A stretch of DNA of 44,357 nucleotides from an uncultured Eisenbergiella sp. (GTDB lineage Bacteria; Bacillota; Clostridia; Lachnospirales; Lachnospiraceae). The position numbers were made by a program, and so were the translations under genes. The DNA lies in contig CANRGX010000018.1 of NCBI GenBank assembly GCA_947630215.1, forward strand, positions 1-44,357, in the 5' to 3' direction. Shown here one piece after another: positions 30,348 through 38,538 of this stretch (the first letter of the stretch is position 1; every line of letters starts with the position of its first letter). The notes beneath the pieces are model-generated. The model was given only the letters and a program-made list of their open reading frames with translations, was not told the DNA's origin and did not search any database.

Positions 30348-30392
30348 TTTTTTGTCCGTCGGACAAAAAACTGCCCGCCGTGCGGCGGACAG
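30348..30392 (-). terminator. Terminator between the ABC transporter and the GH31 gene
   Basis: A GC-rich stem (30371-30392, arms CTGCCCGCCG and CGGCGGACAG) is followed on the minus strand by T6. Next comes a second perfect palindrome, TTTTTTGTCC with GGACAAAAAA (30348-30357 and 30361-30370). The first hairpin plus T run is a convincing terminator for the ABC operon. The adjoining palindrome lies between it and the GH31 start, and could be an operator. Confidence 0.78.
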
Positions 30393-30397
30393 TTCCC

Positions 30398-31150
30398 CTA
30401 TCTGTCTGATTCCAAATCGCCAAGAACGCGGCGCAGAAACTGCGCGGTTCTTTCTTCCTTCGGATGCCGGAAAAATTCTTCTGCCGGCCCTTCTTCCACG
30501 ATCCCGCCGTCCTCCATGAACACGACCCGATCCGCCACGTCTCTGGCGAACGCCATTTCATGGGTGACCACCACCATCGTCGTACCCTCCTCGGCCAGTT
30601 TGCGCATGACCTCCAGCACCTCGCCCGTCAGCTCCGGATCCAGCGCGGAGGTGGGCTCGTCAAAAAGGATGACCTGCGGGTTTGCCGCAATGGCACGGGC
30701 AATCGCCACGCGCTGCTGTTGTCCGCCCGACAGCTGGTCGGGATAATAGAGGGCGCGATCCTCCAGGCCCACCTTCCGGAGCATTTCCCATGCGATCCGC
30801 TCCGCCTCCTGCCGGGGAACCTGCCGGGCCACCGTCAGGCCCTCCATCACGTTATGCAGCGCCGTCATATTGCGGAAAAGGTTGAAGCTCTGGAATACAA
30901 ATCCCATCTGCATCCGAAATTCCCGGATCTTTTTCTTGCTGATGTGCACCATATCGTGGCGCAGATCGCCAAACAGGATTTCTCCCCGGTCAACCCGCTC
31001 CAGAAAGCTGATGCAGCGCAGCAGCGTGGTTTTGCCGGAACCGCTGGGGCCCAAAACCGCCACCACCTCGCCTTTTTCCACTTTAAAATCCAGTCCTTTT
31101 AAAACCTCGTTCCCACCGAAAGCCTTGTGCAGTCCCTTTACCTCTAACAT
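30398..31150 (-). CDS. Polar amino-acid ABC transporter, ATP-binding protein
   Basis: This is the energy-coupling subunit of an amino-acid importer. The 250-residue protein has Walker [10 protein letters not shown] (34-42), a Q-loop in [18 protein letters not shown], signature LSGGQQQR (140-147), Walker [15 protein letters not shown] (160-173) and the H-loop VTHEMAFA. This is the GlnQ/HisP/TcyC pattern of the polar amino-acid group. It follows the permease gene by 3 nt and closes the three-gene operon. A hairpin terminator lies just beyond its stop. Confidence 0.95.
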   Translation of the reverse strand: MLEVKGLHKAFGGNEVLKGLDFKVEKGEVVAVLGPSGSGKTTLLRCISFLERVDRGEILFGDLRHDMVHISKKKIREFRMQMGFVFQSFNLFRNMTALHNVMEGLTVARQVPRQEAERIAWEMLRKVGLEDRALYYPDQLSGGQQQRVAIARAIAANPQVILFDEPTSALDPELTGEVLEVMRKLAEEGTTMVVVTHEMAFARDVADRVVFMEDGGIVEEGPAEEFFRHPKEERTAQFLRRVLGDLESDR

Positions 31151-31153
31151 GGA

Positions 31154-31861
31154 TCAGACCCCCGTTTTCAATCCTCTCAAGCCCTTTCTGTCCCCCTCCT
31201 TATGCTCCCATACCAGCCGTTTTTCCACATATCCCTGCACCCAGGTCAAAACGGTACAAAAGATCAGGTAAATCACGGCAGCCTCGCAGTACATGGCCAG
31301 CGGCTCAAAGGTTCGCGCCGCGATCTGCTGCGCCGTGGTAAACAGCTCCACAATCGTGATGCTGGAGGCCAGCGAAGTATCCTTCAAAAGGGAAATCAGG
31401 TTGTTGAAAAGAGACGGGAAGGCAATGGGAAACGCCTGCGGCAGCACCACCCGCACCATCAGCTGCGGATAGGTCAGGCCGATCAGATACGCCGCCTCCG
31501 TCTGCCCCTCCGGCACCGCCAGGATCGCCGCCCGGATCACCTCCGCGTTATAGGCCGCCAGATTCATTCCAAACGCAATGACTGCCGCCGGAAAGGCGTC
31601 CAGCATGACGCCCACGGAGGGCAGTCCGAAATAGATGATAAACAGCTGTACCAAAAGGGGCGTCCCCCTGAAAATCCAGATATAGAGCTGGGAAAGCTGC
31701 TTGAGTCCCCGGATATTGGCCACCTGGACGATGGCCAGAAACAGAGCCAGCACCATGCTGAAGGCAAAGGAGCAGACTGTCAGCGGGATCGTCACCCGGA
31801 TTCCCGGCATCAGGATCTTGGTAAAGGAGGTGATTAAAATATTGGCAAGCCGTTCTGTCAT
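31154..31861 (-). CDS. Polar amino-acid ABC transporter, permease
   Basis: The start at 31861 (MTERLANILITSFTKILMPG) follows AAAGGGGA and gives 235 residues. An ATG 90 nt upstream would overlap the binding-protein gene heavily and is rejected. Several transmembrane helices are evident. The HisM/GlnP signatures FRGTPLLVQLFIIYFGLP and the cytoplasmic loop for the ATPase (EAAYLIGLTYPQLMVRVVLPQA) are present. The ending SLLKDTSLASSITIVELF is typical of the amino-acid permease family. It lies between the binding protein and the ATPase gene. Confidence 0.95.
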   Translation of the reverse strand: MTERLANILITSFTKILMPGIRVTIPLTVCSFAFSMVLALFLAIVQVANIRGLKQLSQLYIWIFRGTPLLVQLFIIYFGLPSVGVMLDAFPAAVIAFGMNLAAYNAEVIRAAILAVPEGQTEAAYLIGLTYPQLMVRVVLPQAFPIAFPSLFNNLISLLKDTSLASSITIVELFTTAQQIAARTFEPLAMYCEAAVIYLIFCTVLTWVQGYVEKRLVWEHKEGDRKGLRGLKTGV

Positions 31862-31874
31862 GACCGTTCCCCTT

Positions 31875-32723
31875 TCAGTGTTCCGATCCGCTCCCGTCCT
31901 CGCTTGTAATATCGCTGCCGAAATACTTCTCGGAAACCGCCGCAAGCTCACCGGAGTCCTTCAGATTTTGGATCGCCTGGTTGAGCGCCTCCAGCAGGCT
32001 TTTGGTTTCTTCTCCTTTTCTGACCGGAATGGCAACCTTGGATGCCTCCTCTGTCAGCGCCACCACCTTCAACGGCGCGTCCGGATGCTCGCCCAGGTAT
32101 TCATAAAAGGAAACGTCCGCGTTCAGCGTCGCGTCCACGCGGCCCGCCAGAACCATCTCCAGCGTCTCTCCCAGGGAGTCCACGTTGCTCACCGTGGCGC
32201 CGTAGTCCTGCGCCAGGTACTGATAGGTACTGTTTAAACTGTTCGCCGTCGTCTTTCCTTTCAGATCTTCAAAGGTTCGGATATCGGTATTGTCGCTTCC
32301 TACGATCAGCGCGGTATGGATATAGCCGTAGGGCTCCGCGAAGTCGTACTTTTGCGCGCGCTCCTCCGTGATTTCCACGCCGTTGATCACCAGATCGTAG
32401 CGGCCGCCGTCCAGCCCCGCAAACAGGCCGTCCCATTCGCCTTCCACGAACTCCGCTTCCACGCCCAGTTCCCGCGCGATCAGCTGTCCCACTTCCGTAT
32501 CAAAGCCGACCAGATCGCCCGCCTCGTCATGATACGTCCAGGGCGCCCAGGTGCCTTCCATCGCGATAACCAACTTTCCCCTCTCCTGTATCTGCGCCAG
32601 CAGATCCTGGGACGATTCCGCCGTCCCGGCAGCGTTTTTCGCGCTCTGCCCGCATCCGCCAACCGCCAGCGCTGCCGCCAGGACAACCGCTGTCAAAACA
32701 GATTTTGTCCGCTTCCTTTTCAT
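31875..32723 (-). CDS. Amino-acid ABC transporter substrate-binding lipoprotein (cystine-like)
   Basis: The 282-residue precursor has a basic start (MKRKRTKS), a hydrophobic segment and the lipobox AVGGC (Cys24 anchor). It is therefore a membrane-anchored receptor outside the cell. The mature part is an SBP_bac_3 domain: LVIAMEGTWAPWTYHDE, GFDTEVGQLIARELGVE, DLVINGVEITEERAQKYDFA. These most resemble cystine-binding proteins, though other polar amino acids cannot be excluded. It is the first gene of the operon, followed by the permease gene, and is driven by a promoter with both hexamers at consensus (32812-32840). Confidence 0.92.
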   Translation of the reverse strand: MKRKRTKSVLTAVVLAAALAVGGCGQSAKNAAGTAESSQDLLAQIQERGKLVIAMEGTWAPWTYHDEAGDLVGFDTEVGQLIARELGVEAEFVEGEWDGLFAGLDGGRYDLVINGVEITEERAQKYDFAEPYGYIHTALIVGSDNTDIRTFEDLKGKTTANSLNSTYQYLAQDYGATVSNVDSLGETLEMVLAGRVDATLNADVSFYEYLGEHPDAPLKVVALTEEASKVAIPVRKGEETKSLLEALNQAIQNLKDSGELAAVSEKYFGSDITSEDGSGSEH

Positions 32724-32811
32724 TTTTCCAATCCTTTCTTACCCTTTTCTTCCCATTCTGGAACAATGTCCTTTAACCCCACATTTTTAGTGGGTTTATA
32801 GGGCATGCGTT

Positions 32812-32840
32812 ATTATAACCGTTCTTCTTTTTCCTGTCAA
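32812..32840 (-). promoter_or_regulatory. Consensus sigma-A promoter of the amino-acid ABC operon
   Basis: Minus strand TTGACA (32840-32835), exactly 17 nt, TATAAT (32817-32812): both hexamers are perfect. A short stem (AACCCAC with GTGGGGTT, about 32774-32796) lies in the leader just after the start point and might serve as a regulatory site, but no known riboswitch is recognised. Confidence 0.9.
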
Positions 32841-32871
32841 CCTTTTTGGCGGCATCCGCCGGCCGGAAGGG

Positions 32872-33435
32872 TCAGAACAGCTTCTTTCCGTCCCGGAACG
32901 CTTCGCCGACCCGTTCGGTCACCTTATAATATCCGTGCGTATACGGATCGAACGCGATGGCGTTCACCAGGGACATATCCAGCTTTCCGTCGGGCATCAC
33001 GCGCTCGTCCGCCGTGACATTTACCACCTTTCCGATAACCCCGCAGCCGTATTCGTTTTCCTGGTATTCCAGATACTCGCATTCCAGGCAGAGCGGAAAC
33101 TCCCGGATCACAGGCGCGTCAACGCACTCCGCCTTCACAGCGGTCAGACCGGCTTTTTCCAGCTTGTTCGTCAGACTATTGCCGGAGGCGATACCAAAGA
33201 AATCCGCCTCTGTCACATGGGCGGCGTCGGCGATACTGACCGTAAACGCGCCCCTTTCTTTGATGTTTTTGACCGTTTTATGGCTTTCGGTCAGATTGAG
33301 CGCCACTCTGTCCCGTTCCTGCATCGTTCCCCAGGCGGCGTTCATGACGTTCACGCTGCCGTCCTCGTTGTAGGTGGCGACCATCAGCACCGGCATCGGG
33401 AAAATGCCCTCGGTAATATTCAGTTTCTTTCTCAT
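32872..33435 (-). CDS. Flavin reductase-like FMN-binding protein
   Basis: The start is placed at the second ATG (33435, MRKKLNITEGIFPMPVLMVA), because AAAGGGG lies 8 nt upstream of it and only 2 nt before the first ATG. The 187-residue protein has the flavin reductase-like split-barrel pattern: PMPVLMVATYNEDGSVNVMN, LNLTESHKTVKNI, GAFTVSIAD and FFGIASGNS. It ends with GKVVNVTADERVMPDGKLD and a PYTHGYYKV segment. Proteins of this group bind FMN and act as NAD(P)H:flavin oxidoreductases. No partner oxygenase is nearby. A plausible promoter (TTGCTA, 18 nt, TACAAT) lies upstream at about 33490-33520. Confidence 0.88.
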   Translation of the reverse strand: MRKKLNITEGIFPMPVLMVATYNEDGSVNVMNAAWGTMQERDRVALNLTESHKTVKNIKERGAFTVSIADAAHVTEADFFGIASGNSLTNKLEKAGLTAVKAECVDAPVIREFPLCLECEYLEYQENEYGCGVIGKVVNVTADERVMPDGKLDMSLVNAIAFDPYTHGYYKVTERVGEAFRDGKKLF

Positions 33436-33727
33436 GTCCATATCCCCTTTCCAATCAAAACAGGAACCGTCCTGCGTCCTTCTCTATCATTGTATATCCG
33501 GCAGTAAAAAAATAGCAAGTCCCTTATTCTTTTTTCTTCCTGCCAAGTCTATTCTGTGTTATAATTTGCTGCAGGGTTTTCCTTCCCTTATTTTGCCCTT
33601 ATGAGAGTTCCTGCCATATATACGAGGGAAAGCATAAGAGCAAGCTCCCTTGCTATAGATTTAGCATTTTACATAGATCGTGACGGTATGTCCTGGATTG
33701 CGGTCGATGAAAAGGAGGTTATTTGGT

Positions 33728-34510
33728 ATGAAAGATTATAGCAGGCAGAACAAAAAAGCATGGGAATATAACGCTTATGAGTTTTGGACAAAGACAGCGG
33801 GAAAGCCTTCAGATCGCGCAAAAAAGAATTTGGAAAACCCAATAAGGATGCTGAAGTGGCATGCCAATTATTTTGATCGTTTTGATCACGTAAAAGTTGC
33901 CAATATTTGCGGATCCTGCGGAAAGAAAGCGATCCCATTGGCCTTGCTTGGCGCAGAAGTCACAATATTTGATATCTCTGAGGAGAACAAAAGATATGCC
34001 TTAGAAGTGGCAGAGGCGGCACATGTCAACATCAATTTTGAAGTTTGCGATATACTTGAAATCGACATGGCGAAATATGGAGGCTATTTCGATGTTGTAT
34101 TTATGGAAGGCGGCATTCTTCATTATTTTCACGATATAGATGAATTTATGAAAATCATGTATTCGCTCCTGAAATCGGGAGGGAAAATGATATGCAGCGA
34201 TTTTCATCCGTTTACCAAAATAGTGGACACTTTAAAACTGGAACAACCCACAATGAGTTATTTTTCAACAGAAATTTTTGAGGGAGAAATGGCTCACGCC
34301 CGCTTTTATGATAAAGAGATTCGGAGTCAAATGCCTAAATGCAGTTACAGGAAATACACCATCAGTGAGATTATCAATTCCATTATCCAAAATGGCTTTT
34401 GCTTAAAACGTTTTGACGAGCATCCGTCCTGGGAAAACGAAAAGCTGCCGGGTGAGTTTACCGCTGTTGCAATAAAACAGGCCGTTGCAAACGATTTTCT
34501 CACACAATAA
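33728..34510 (+). CDS. Class I SAM-dependent methyltransferase, unknown substrate
   Basis: The ATG at 33728 (MKDYSRQNKKAWEYNAYEFW) follows AAAGGAGG at 9 nt; in-frame codons further up lie before this site. The 260-residue protein has the Rossmann-fold methyltransferase core. Motif I reads ANICGSCGKKAIPLALLGA, with VTIFDIS as the next strand, then FEVCDILEID, FDVVFMEGGILHYF and LKSGGKMICSDFHP. The target molecule cannot be inferred. By eye the gene is richer in A/T than its neighbours on either side, as is the next gene, which suggests the pair was acquired together. Confidence 0.85.
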   Translation: MKDYSRQNKKAWEYNAYEFWTKTAGKPSDRAKKNLENPIRMLKWHANYFDRFDHVKVANICGSCGKKAIPLALLGAEVTIFDISEENKRYALEVAEAAHVNINFEVCDILEIDMAKYGGYFDVVFMEGGILHYFHDIDEFMKIMYSLLKSGGKMICSDFHPFTKIVDTLKLEQPTMSYFSTEIFEGEMAHARFYDKEIRSQMPKCSYRKYTISEIINSIIQNGFCLKRFDEHPSWENEKLPGEFTAVAIKQAVANDFLTQ

Positions 34511-34597
34511 AATCCTCTTGCAGGGTTTGACGGAAAGCCGGGGAAACCCAAAAAGTGCGGCTTTGCGGTATCTGCTTCGTTAGAGGGGAGAAGGACT

Positions 34598-35296
34598 ATG
34601 AGAAAAATAATTGGCATTATGCCGCTCTATGACGATGAAAAAGAAAGCTACTGGATGCTGCCGGGATATATGAAAATGCTGGAGAAAGAAAATGCGATAC
34701 CCCTGATGCTTCCTCTAACCTCCAATACCGGGGAACTGGAATATTTTCTTGAGATATGCGGCGGATTTCTGCTGCCCGGCGGACAGGATGTGTCTCCGTC
34801 GGTTTATCATGCCAAAAGGAAACCGTGGTGCGGCCCCTGCTGCGAATTACGAGATGAAATGGAGCGATATATCCTAAAGAACGCCGTAGCGATGGATAAA
34901 CCTGTTTTAGGCATCTGCCGGGGCATTCAGTTTATGAATGCCTGTTATGACGGGACTTTGTATCAAGATCTGGCAGTTGAGCATAGCAGCAGTATCGACC
35001 ATCACATGAAACCGCCGTATAACAGGGCGGCACATCAAGTCACGATACGAAACGATACGCCGCTTTATGATATTTTGGGCAAGAAGCAAATGGGAGTAAA
35101 CAGCTATCACCACCAAGCGATCAAAAGGCTGTCGCCCGCTTTTCAGGAAATGGCCGTTTCGGAAGATGGCCTGGTTGAAGGGATATATATGCCGTCCCAT
35201 AAGTTTATAGTTGGCGTTCAATGGCATCCTGAATTTTCATACGAGGTTGATGAAAACAGCAGGAAGCTGATAAATGCGTTCGTAGCTTCGATCTAG
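34598..35296 (+). CDS. Class I glutamine amidotransferase-like hydrolase (peptidase C26 family)
   Basis: Relatives hydrolyse gamma-glutamyl amides such as gamma-glutamyl-GABA. The 232-residue protein has the oxyanion strand GGFLLPGGQDVSPSVY, the nucleophile elbow GICRG with Cys107, and VQWHPEF with His210 and Glu212. This completes the catalytic triad. The ribosome binding site is GAGGGGAGAAGG. It lies 87 nt after the methyltransferase gene in the same direction and shares its AT-rich composition. Its TAG stop overlaps the TAG stop of the convergent tcdA gene in a shared CTAG. The substrate is not known. Confidence 0.9.
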   Translation: MRKIIGIMPLYDDEKESYWMLPGYMKMLEKENAIPLMLPLTSNTGELEYFLEICGGFLLPGGQDVSPSVYHAKRKPWCGPCCELRDEMERYILKNAVAMDKPVLGICRGIQFMNACYDGTLYQDLAVEHSSSIDHHMKPPYNRAAHQVTIRNDTPLYDILGKKQMGVNSYHHQAIKRLSPAFQEMAVSEDGLVEGIYMPSHKFIVGVQWHPEFSYEVDENSRKLINAFVASI

Positions 35297-36060
35297 CGGC
35301 TTCCTGCTTTCGCCGTCAAATCCCGAATCACCTCGCCCGCCAGAATCAGCCCTGCCACAGACGGTACAAAAGCCGTGCTGCCCGGAATGCTTCTGCGGAC
35401 GGTATCATGACCCGTTTTGTCAGACGGGCCGCCGGTAAAAGTCCCGTCGCAAAGCAACGGTTCCTCTGGGGGATGGATCGGCTGTTCCTGTGAATACACA
35501 ACCTTCAGTTTTTCGATCCCCCGTTTTTTCAGTTCCCTCCGCATCACCCTGGCCAGCGGATCCACGCAAGTCTCATAGATGTCCGCTACCCGGAAGGCTG
35601 TGGGATCCAGCTTGTTCCCGGCGCCCATGCAGCTGATAATGGGCGTATCCGTCTCTTTGCACCGCACCGCCAGTTCCAGTTTGGCCGAAACCGTATCAAC
35701 AGCGTCCACCACATAATCATATGCCGCAAACTCAAATTCTGCGGCGTTCTCCGGAAGGAAAAAACAGGTATGCACCCGGACGTCCGCCTGGGGGTTGATC
35801 TCCAGGATCCGCTCCCGCATTACTTCCGTCTTGTGCCGTCCGAGCGTTTTTTGGGTGGCAATAATCTGCCGGTTCAGATTGGTCAGACAGACCCGGTCGT
35901 CATCGATCAGATCGAACGCCCCGATGCCGCTGCGGCAGAGCGCCTCGCAGACATATCCGCCCACGCCGCCGATCCCAAACACCGCCACCCGGGAAGCCGC
36001 CAAAATTTCCATGGCTTCTTTTCCCAAAAGCAATTCCGTCCTTGAAAATGGATGCTGCAT
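35293..36060 (-). CDS. tcdA: tRNA threonylcarbamoyladenosine dehydratase
   Basis: TcdA is an E1-like enzyme that cyclises t6A37 of tRNA to ct6A using ATP. The 255-residue protein has the ThiF/MoeB nucleotide motif VAVFGIGGVGGYVCEAL (about 25-41), LIDDDRVCLTNLNRQI, and the family-typical VDAVDTVSAKLEL. The segment SCMGAGNKLDP and the late Cys in LLCDGTF also match. A GGAG site precedes the ATG, and a promoter lies at 36112-36140. It converges on the amidotransferase gene with overlapping stops. Confidence 0.93.
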   Translation of the reverse strand: MQHPFSRTELLLGKEAMEILAASRVAVFGIGGVGGYVCEALCRSGIGAFDLIDDDRVCLTNLNRQIIATQKTLGRHKTEVMRERILEINPQADVRVHTCFFLPENAAEFEFAAYDYVVDAVDTVSAKLELAVRCKETDTPIISCMGAGNKLDPTAFRVADIYETCVDPLARVMRRELKKRGIEKLKVVYSQEQPIHPPEEPLLCDGTFTGGPSDKTGHDTVRRSIPGSTAFVPSVAGLILAGEVIRDLTAKAGSR

Positions 36061-36111
36061 CTTTCGCTCCTTTTTCCATCGTTTTTTGTCTGTTCCTCTT
36101 ATTATTGTGCC

Positions 36112-36140
36112 ATTATATCATGCTGCTAAAGGATTTACAA
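36112..36140 (-). promoter_or_regulatory. Promoter of tcdA
   Basis: Minus strand TTGTAA (36140-36135), a 17-nt spacer, TATAAT (36117-36112), about 50 nt upstream of the tcdA start. On the other strand of the same 246-nt gap a TACAAT near 36218-36223 may serve the DUF3160 gene, with only a weak -35. Confidence 0.75.
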
Positions 36141-36306
36141 TGTTGGGTACCACCGCCCTCCCTGCCGTCTGCAGCCAGGATCGGAAACGAACGGTTTCCA
36201 AACCCACAGGAATATGATACAATAAGGCCGGACGGCCCTGTATCCCAGGACAGATCCAAAAAACGCCCGGCTGTCAAAAGCCCGGTATGTCAAAACGGAG
36301 GTAGGA

Positions 36307-38538
36307 ATGAAAAAGAGGGGAATTTCCATGTTAATGGCCGCGTCTCTGCTGGCCGCTTCACTGTGCGCCTGCGCCGGATCCGGGGGAGAACCCGAAACTG
36401 TGCAGCCGTCTTTTTCCTCCACACCAGAGACCGATTCCCAGTCGGCTGAAACATCAGAGGAAGAAACCACATTGCAGGAAACCCTGCCCCAGGAAACCGG
36501 AGAAGACGACTCCGGCAAGATAGAGGTGACGGCCCGGGACGCCGAAGTGACCCCCTGTGCGGCACCCTATACCATAGAACCGGATCTGAGCAATGTGGAC
36601 AATGCATGGCAGTTTTATCTTGAAATCGAAGAAATGCGGGACAAGCTGGCCCAAAACGGCTTTGTCATCACCAGCGACGCGGGCTGTGAGTTTTACGAGA
36701 TATACGAAACCAACCGGTACTCCCAGATCGCCAGTTTTGTAACGGTGGATTCCCTGATGCACACCTACCACCTGTATTTTTCGTATCTGATGAAAAATCT
36801 GGAAAAAGATTATCTGGCCGACCGTCTTGCACAGATAAGCAGCCTGCTGCTTGCGGACAGCCGCGCCCTGTATACACAGTTAAAGGGAAGCCCGTGGGAA
36901 GACGCCGCGCTGCGCACCCTGACCTTTTTCAACGTGGGGGCCAGACTGCTGGACGCACAGGTGGAAACGGACGAAGCGGCTGAGGCCGCCGTGGCGCGTG
37001 AACTGGATCGCATTATGACCGCCGAAGGGATCGAAACCTGTTCTGTCACGGGAGAATATGAGGACTACACCCAATATGCTCCCCGGGGCTATTATGAGGG
37101 CGACGAACTGCTGGAACGCTACTTCCGGGCTATGATGTGGTACGGCCGGATCCATTTTGCACAGAAATCGGAGGAAGCAACGCGCTGCGCCCTTCTGATC
37201 ACCTGGCTGCTTTCGGAGGACGCCCAGGCCCATGACCTCTGGAAATCCGTCTATGAAGTGACCTCTTTCTTTGCGGGCTCCAGCGACGATCCGGGCGTTG
37301 ACGAATATCTGCCGATCCTGCAGGAGACCTACGGAGAGACTATCGCCGTGGACGATCTGGTCTACAATACGGATGCCTTCCCGCTCTTTCGCGAAAAAAT
37401 CGCCACGCTTCCTGCACCGGCCATCAACTCTCAGCCGATTCGGGAAGGAGAAGATAACGTCATTTTGGGCTTCCGTTTTATGGGACAGCGCTTTTCCATC
37501 GACGCCGCCATTCTGCAGCGTTTGATCTATCAGAATGTAGAGGAAAATCCCACCGGGGAGAAACGTCTTTTGCCCGATGTGCTGGACATCCCCGCCGCCC
37601 TTGGCAGTGATACCGCCTTACAGATCCTGGAGGATTTGGGCGCAACGGACTATGCAGGCTATCCCGAGCAGATGACGCTTCTGCGCGCAGCCCTGTCGCA
37701 GGAAAACCAATCCCTCTGGTCGGCCAGTCTTTCTTCCGGCTGGCTGGATACGCTGCGTCCGCTGCTGACCCCCAAGGGAGAGGGATATCCGCTCTTTATG
37801 CAAAACGAAGAATGGACCAAAAAAGATCTGGAGTGCTTCGCCGGCAGCTTTGCAGAGCTCAAGCACGACACGGTCCTGTATGCCAAACAGGCCATGGCGG
37901 AAATGGGCGGCCCCGGAGACGAACGGATTCCGGACGACAGAGGCTATGTGGAACCGGAACCTCTCGTGTATGCCAAATTTGCCGAATTGTCCGAGCGGAC
38001 GGCGCTGGGCCTTTCCCAGTATGGGCTTCTTTCGGATGCCGACCAGGAAAATCTGGATCGCCTGACGCAGATTGCGGACACGCTGCTTGCCATTTCCAAA
38101 AAGGAGCTGCAAAACGAACTGCCCACGGACGAAGAATTTGACTTTATCCGCAGCTACGGCGGCAATATCGAACATTTCTGGCTGGAAAGCGTCAAAGAGC
38201 TCAATGGCGGCGATTATATAGACACACGGGAAAGTCCGGCGGCGATCATCACGGACATCGCCACCGATCCCAACGGATCCGTGCTGGAAACGGGTACTGG
38301 GAACCCTTCCTCGATCCTTACGGTGGTTTTTGTTGACGGCAAAGTCAAGCTGGCGCGGGGCAGCGTGTATACCTTCTATCAGTTCCCCTGGCCCATAGAC
38401 GACCGGCTGACAGACACCAAATGGCGCCGTATGCTGGGCATCCAGCAGGGCGAAGACGGCAATTTCGGCCGGGACGACTCCATCCGGCAGCCCGAATGGA
38501 CGGACGGCTACCGTTACAGATATGAATGGGAATCCTAA
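36307..38538 (+). CDS. DUF3160 lipoprotein
   Basis: The 743-residue precursor has a lipoprotein signal (MKKRGISMLMAASLLAASLC, with Cys residues at 20 and 22; LCAC is lipobox-like). A long Ser/Thr/Glu linker follows (about 25-72). Then comes the DUF3160 domain: YTIEPDLSNVDN, NGFVITSDAGCEFYEIYETN and FVTVDSLMHTYHLYFSYLMK. The domain is large, mostly helical and of unknown function. Near the C-terminus, IATDPNGSVLETGTG and VYTFYQFPWPIDDRLTD fit the family. It is therefore an extracellular membrane-anchored protein. The GGAGG site is close to the ATG. Its end overlaps the start of a CapA-family gene by 17 nt, so the two are probably made together and may act on the same envelope polymer. Confidence 0.9.
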   Translation: MKKRGISMLMAASLLAASLCACAGSGGEPETVQPSFSSTPETDSQSAETSEEETTLQETLPQETGEDDSGKIEVTARDAEVTPCAAPYTIEPDLSNVDNAWQFYLEIEEMRDKLAQNGFVITSDAGCEFYEIYETNRYSQIASFVTVDSLMHTYHLYFSYLMKNLEKDYLADRLAQISSLLLADSRALYTQLKGSPWEDAALRTLTFFNVGARLLDAQVETDEAAEAAVARELDRIMTAEGIETCSVTGEYEDYTQYAPRGYYEGDELLERYFRAMMWYGRIHFAQKSEEATRCALLITWLLSEDAQAHDLWKSVYEVTSFFAGSSDDPGVDEYLPILQETYGETIAVDDLVYNTDAFPLFREKIATLPAPAINSQPIREGEDNVILGFRFMGQRFSIDAAILQRLIYQNVEENPTGEKRLLPDVLDIPAALGSDTALQILEDLGATDYAGYPEQMTLLRAALSQENQSLWSASLSSGWLDTLRPLLTPKGEGYPLFMQNEEWTKKDLECFAGSFAELKHDTVLYAKQAMAEMGGPGDERIPDDRGYVEPEPLVYAKFAELSERTALGLSQYGLLSDADQENLDRLTQIADTLLAISKKELQNELPTDEEFDFIRSYGGNIEHFWLESVKELNGGDYIDTRESPAAIITDIATDPNGSVLETGTGNPSSILTVVFVDGKVKLARGSVYTFYQFPWPIDDRLTDTKWRRMLGIQQGEDGNFGRDDSIRQPEWTDGYRYRYEWES

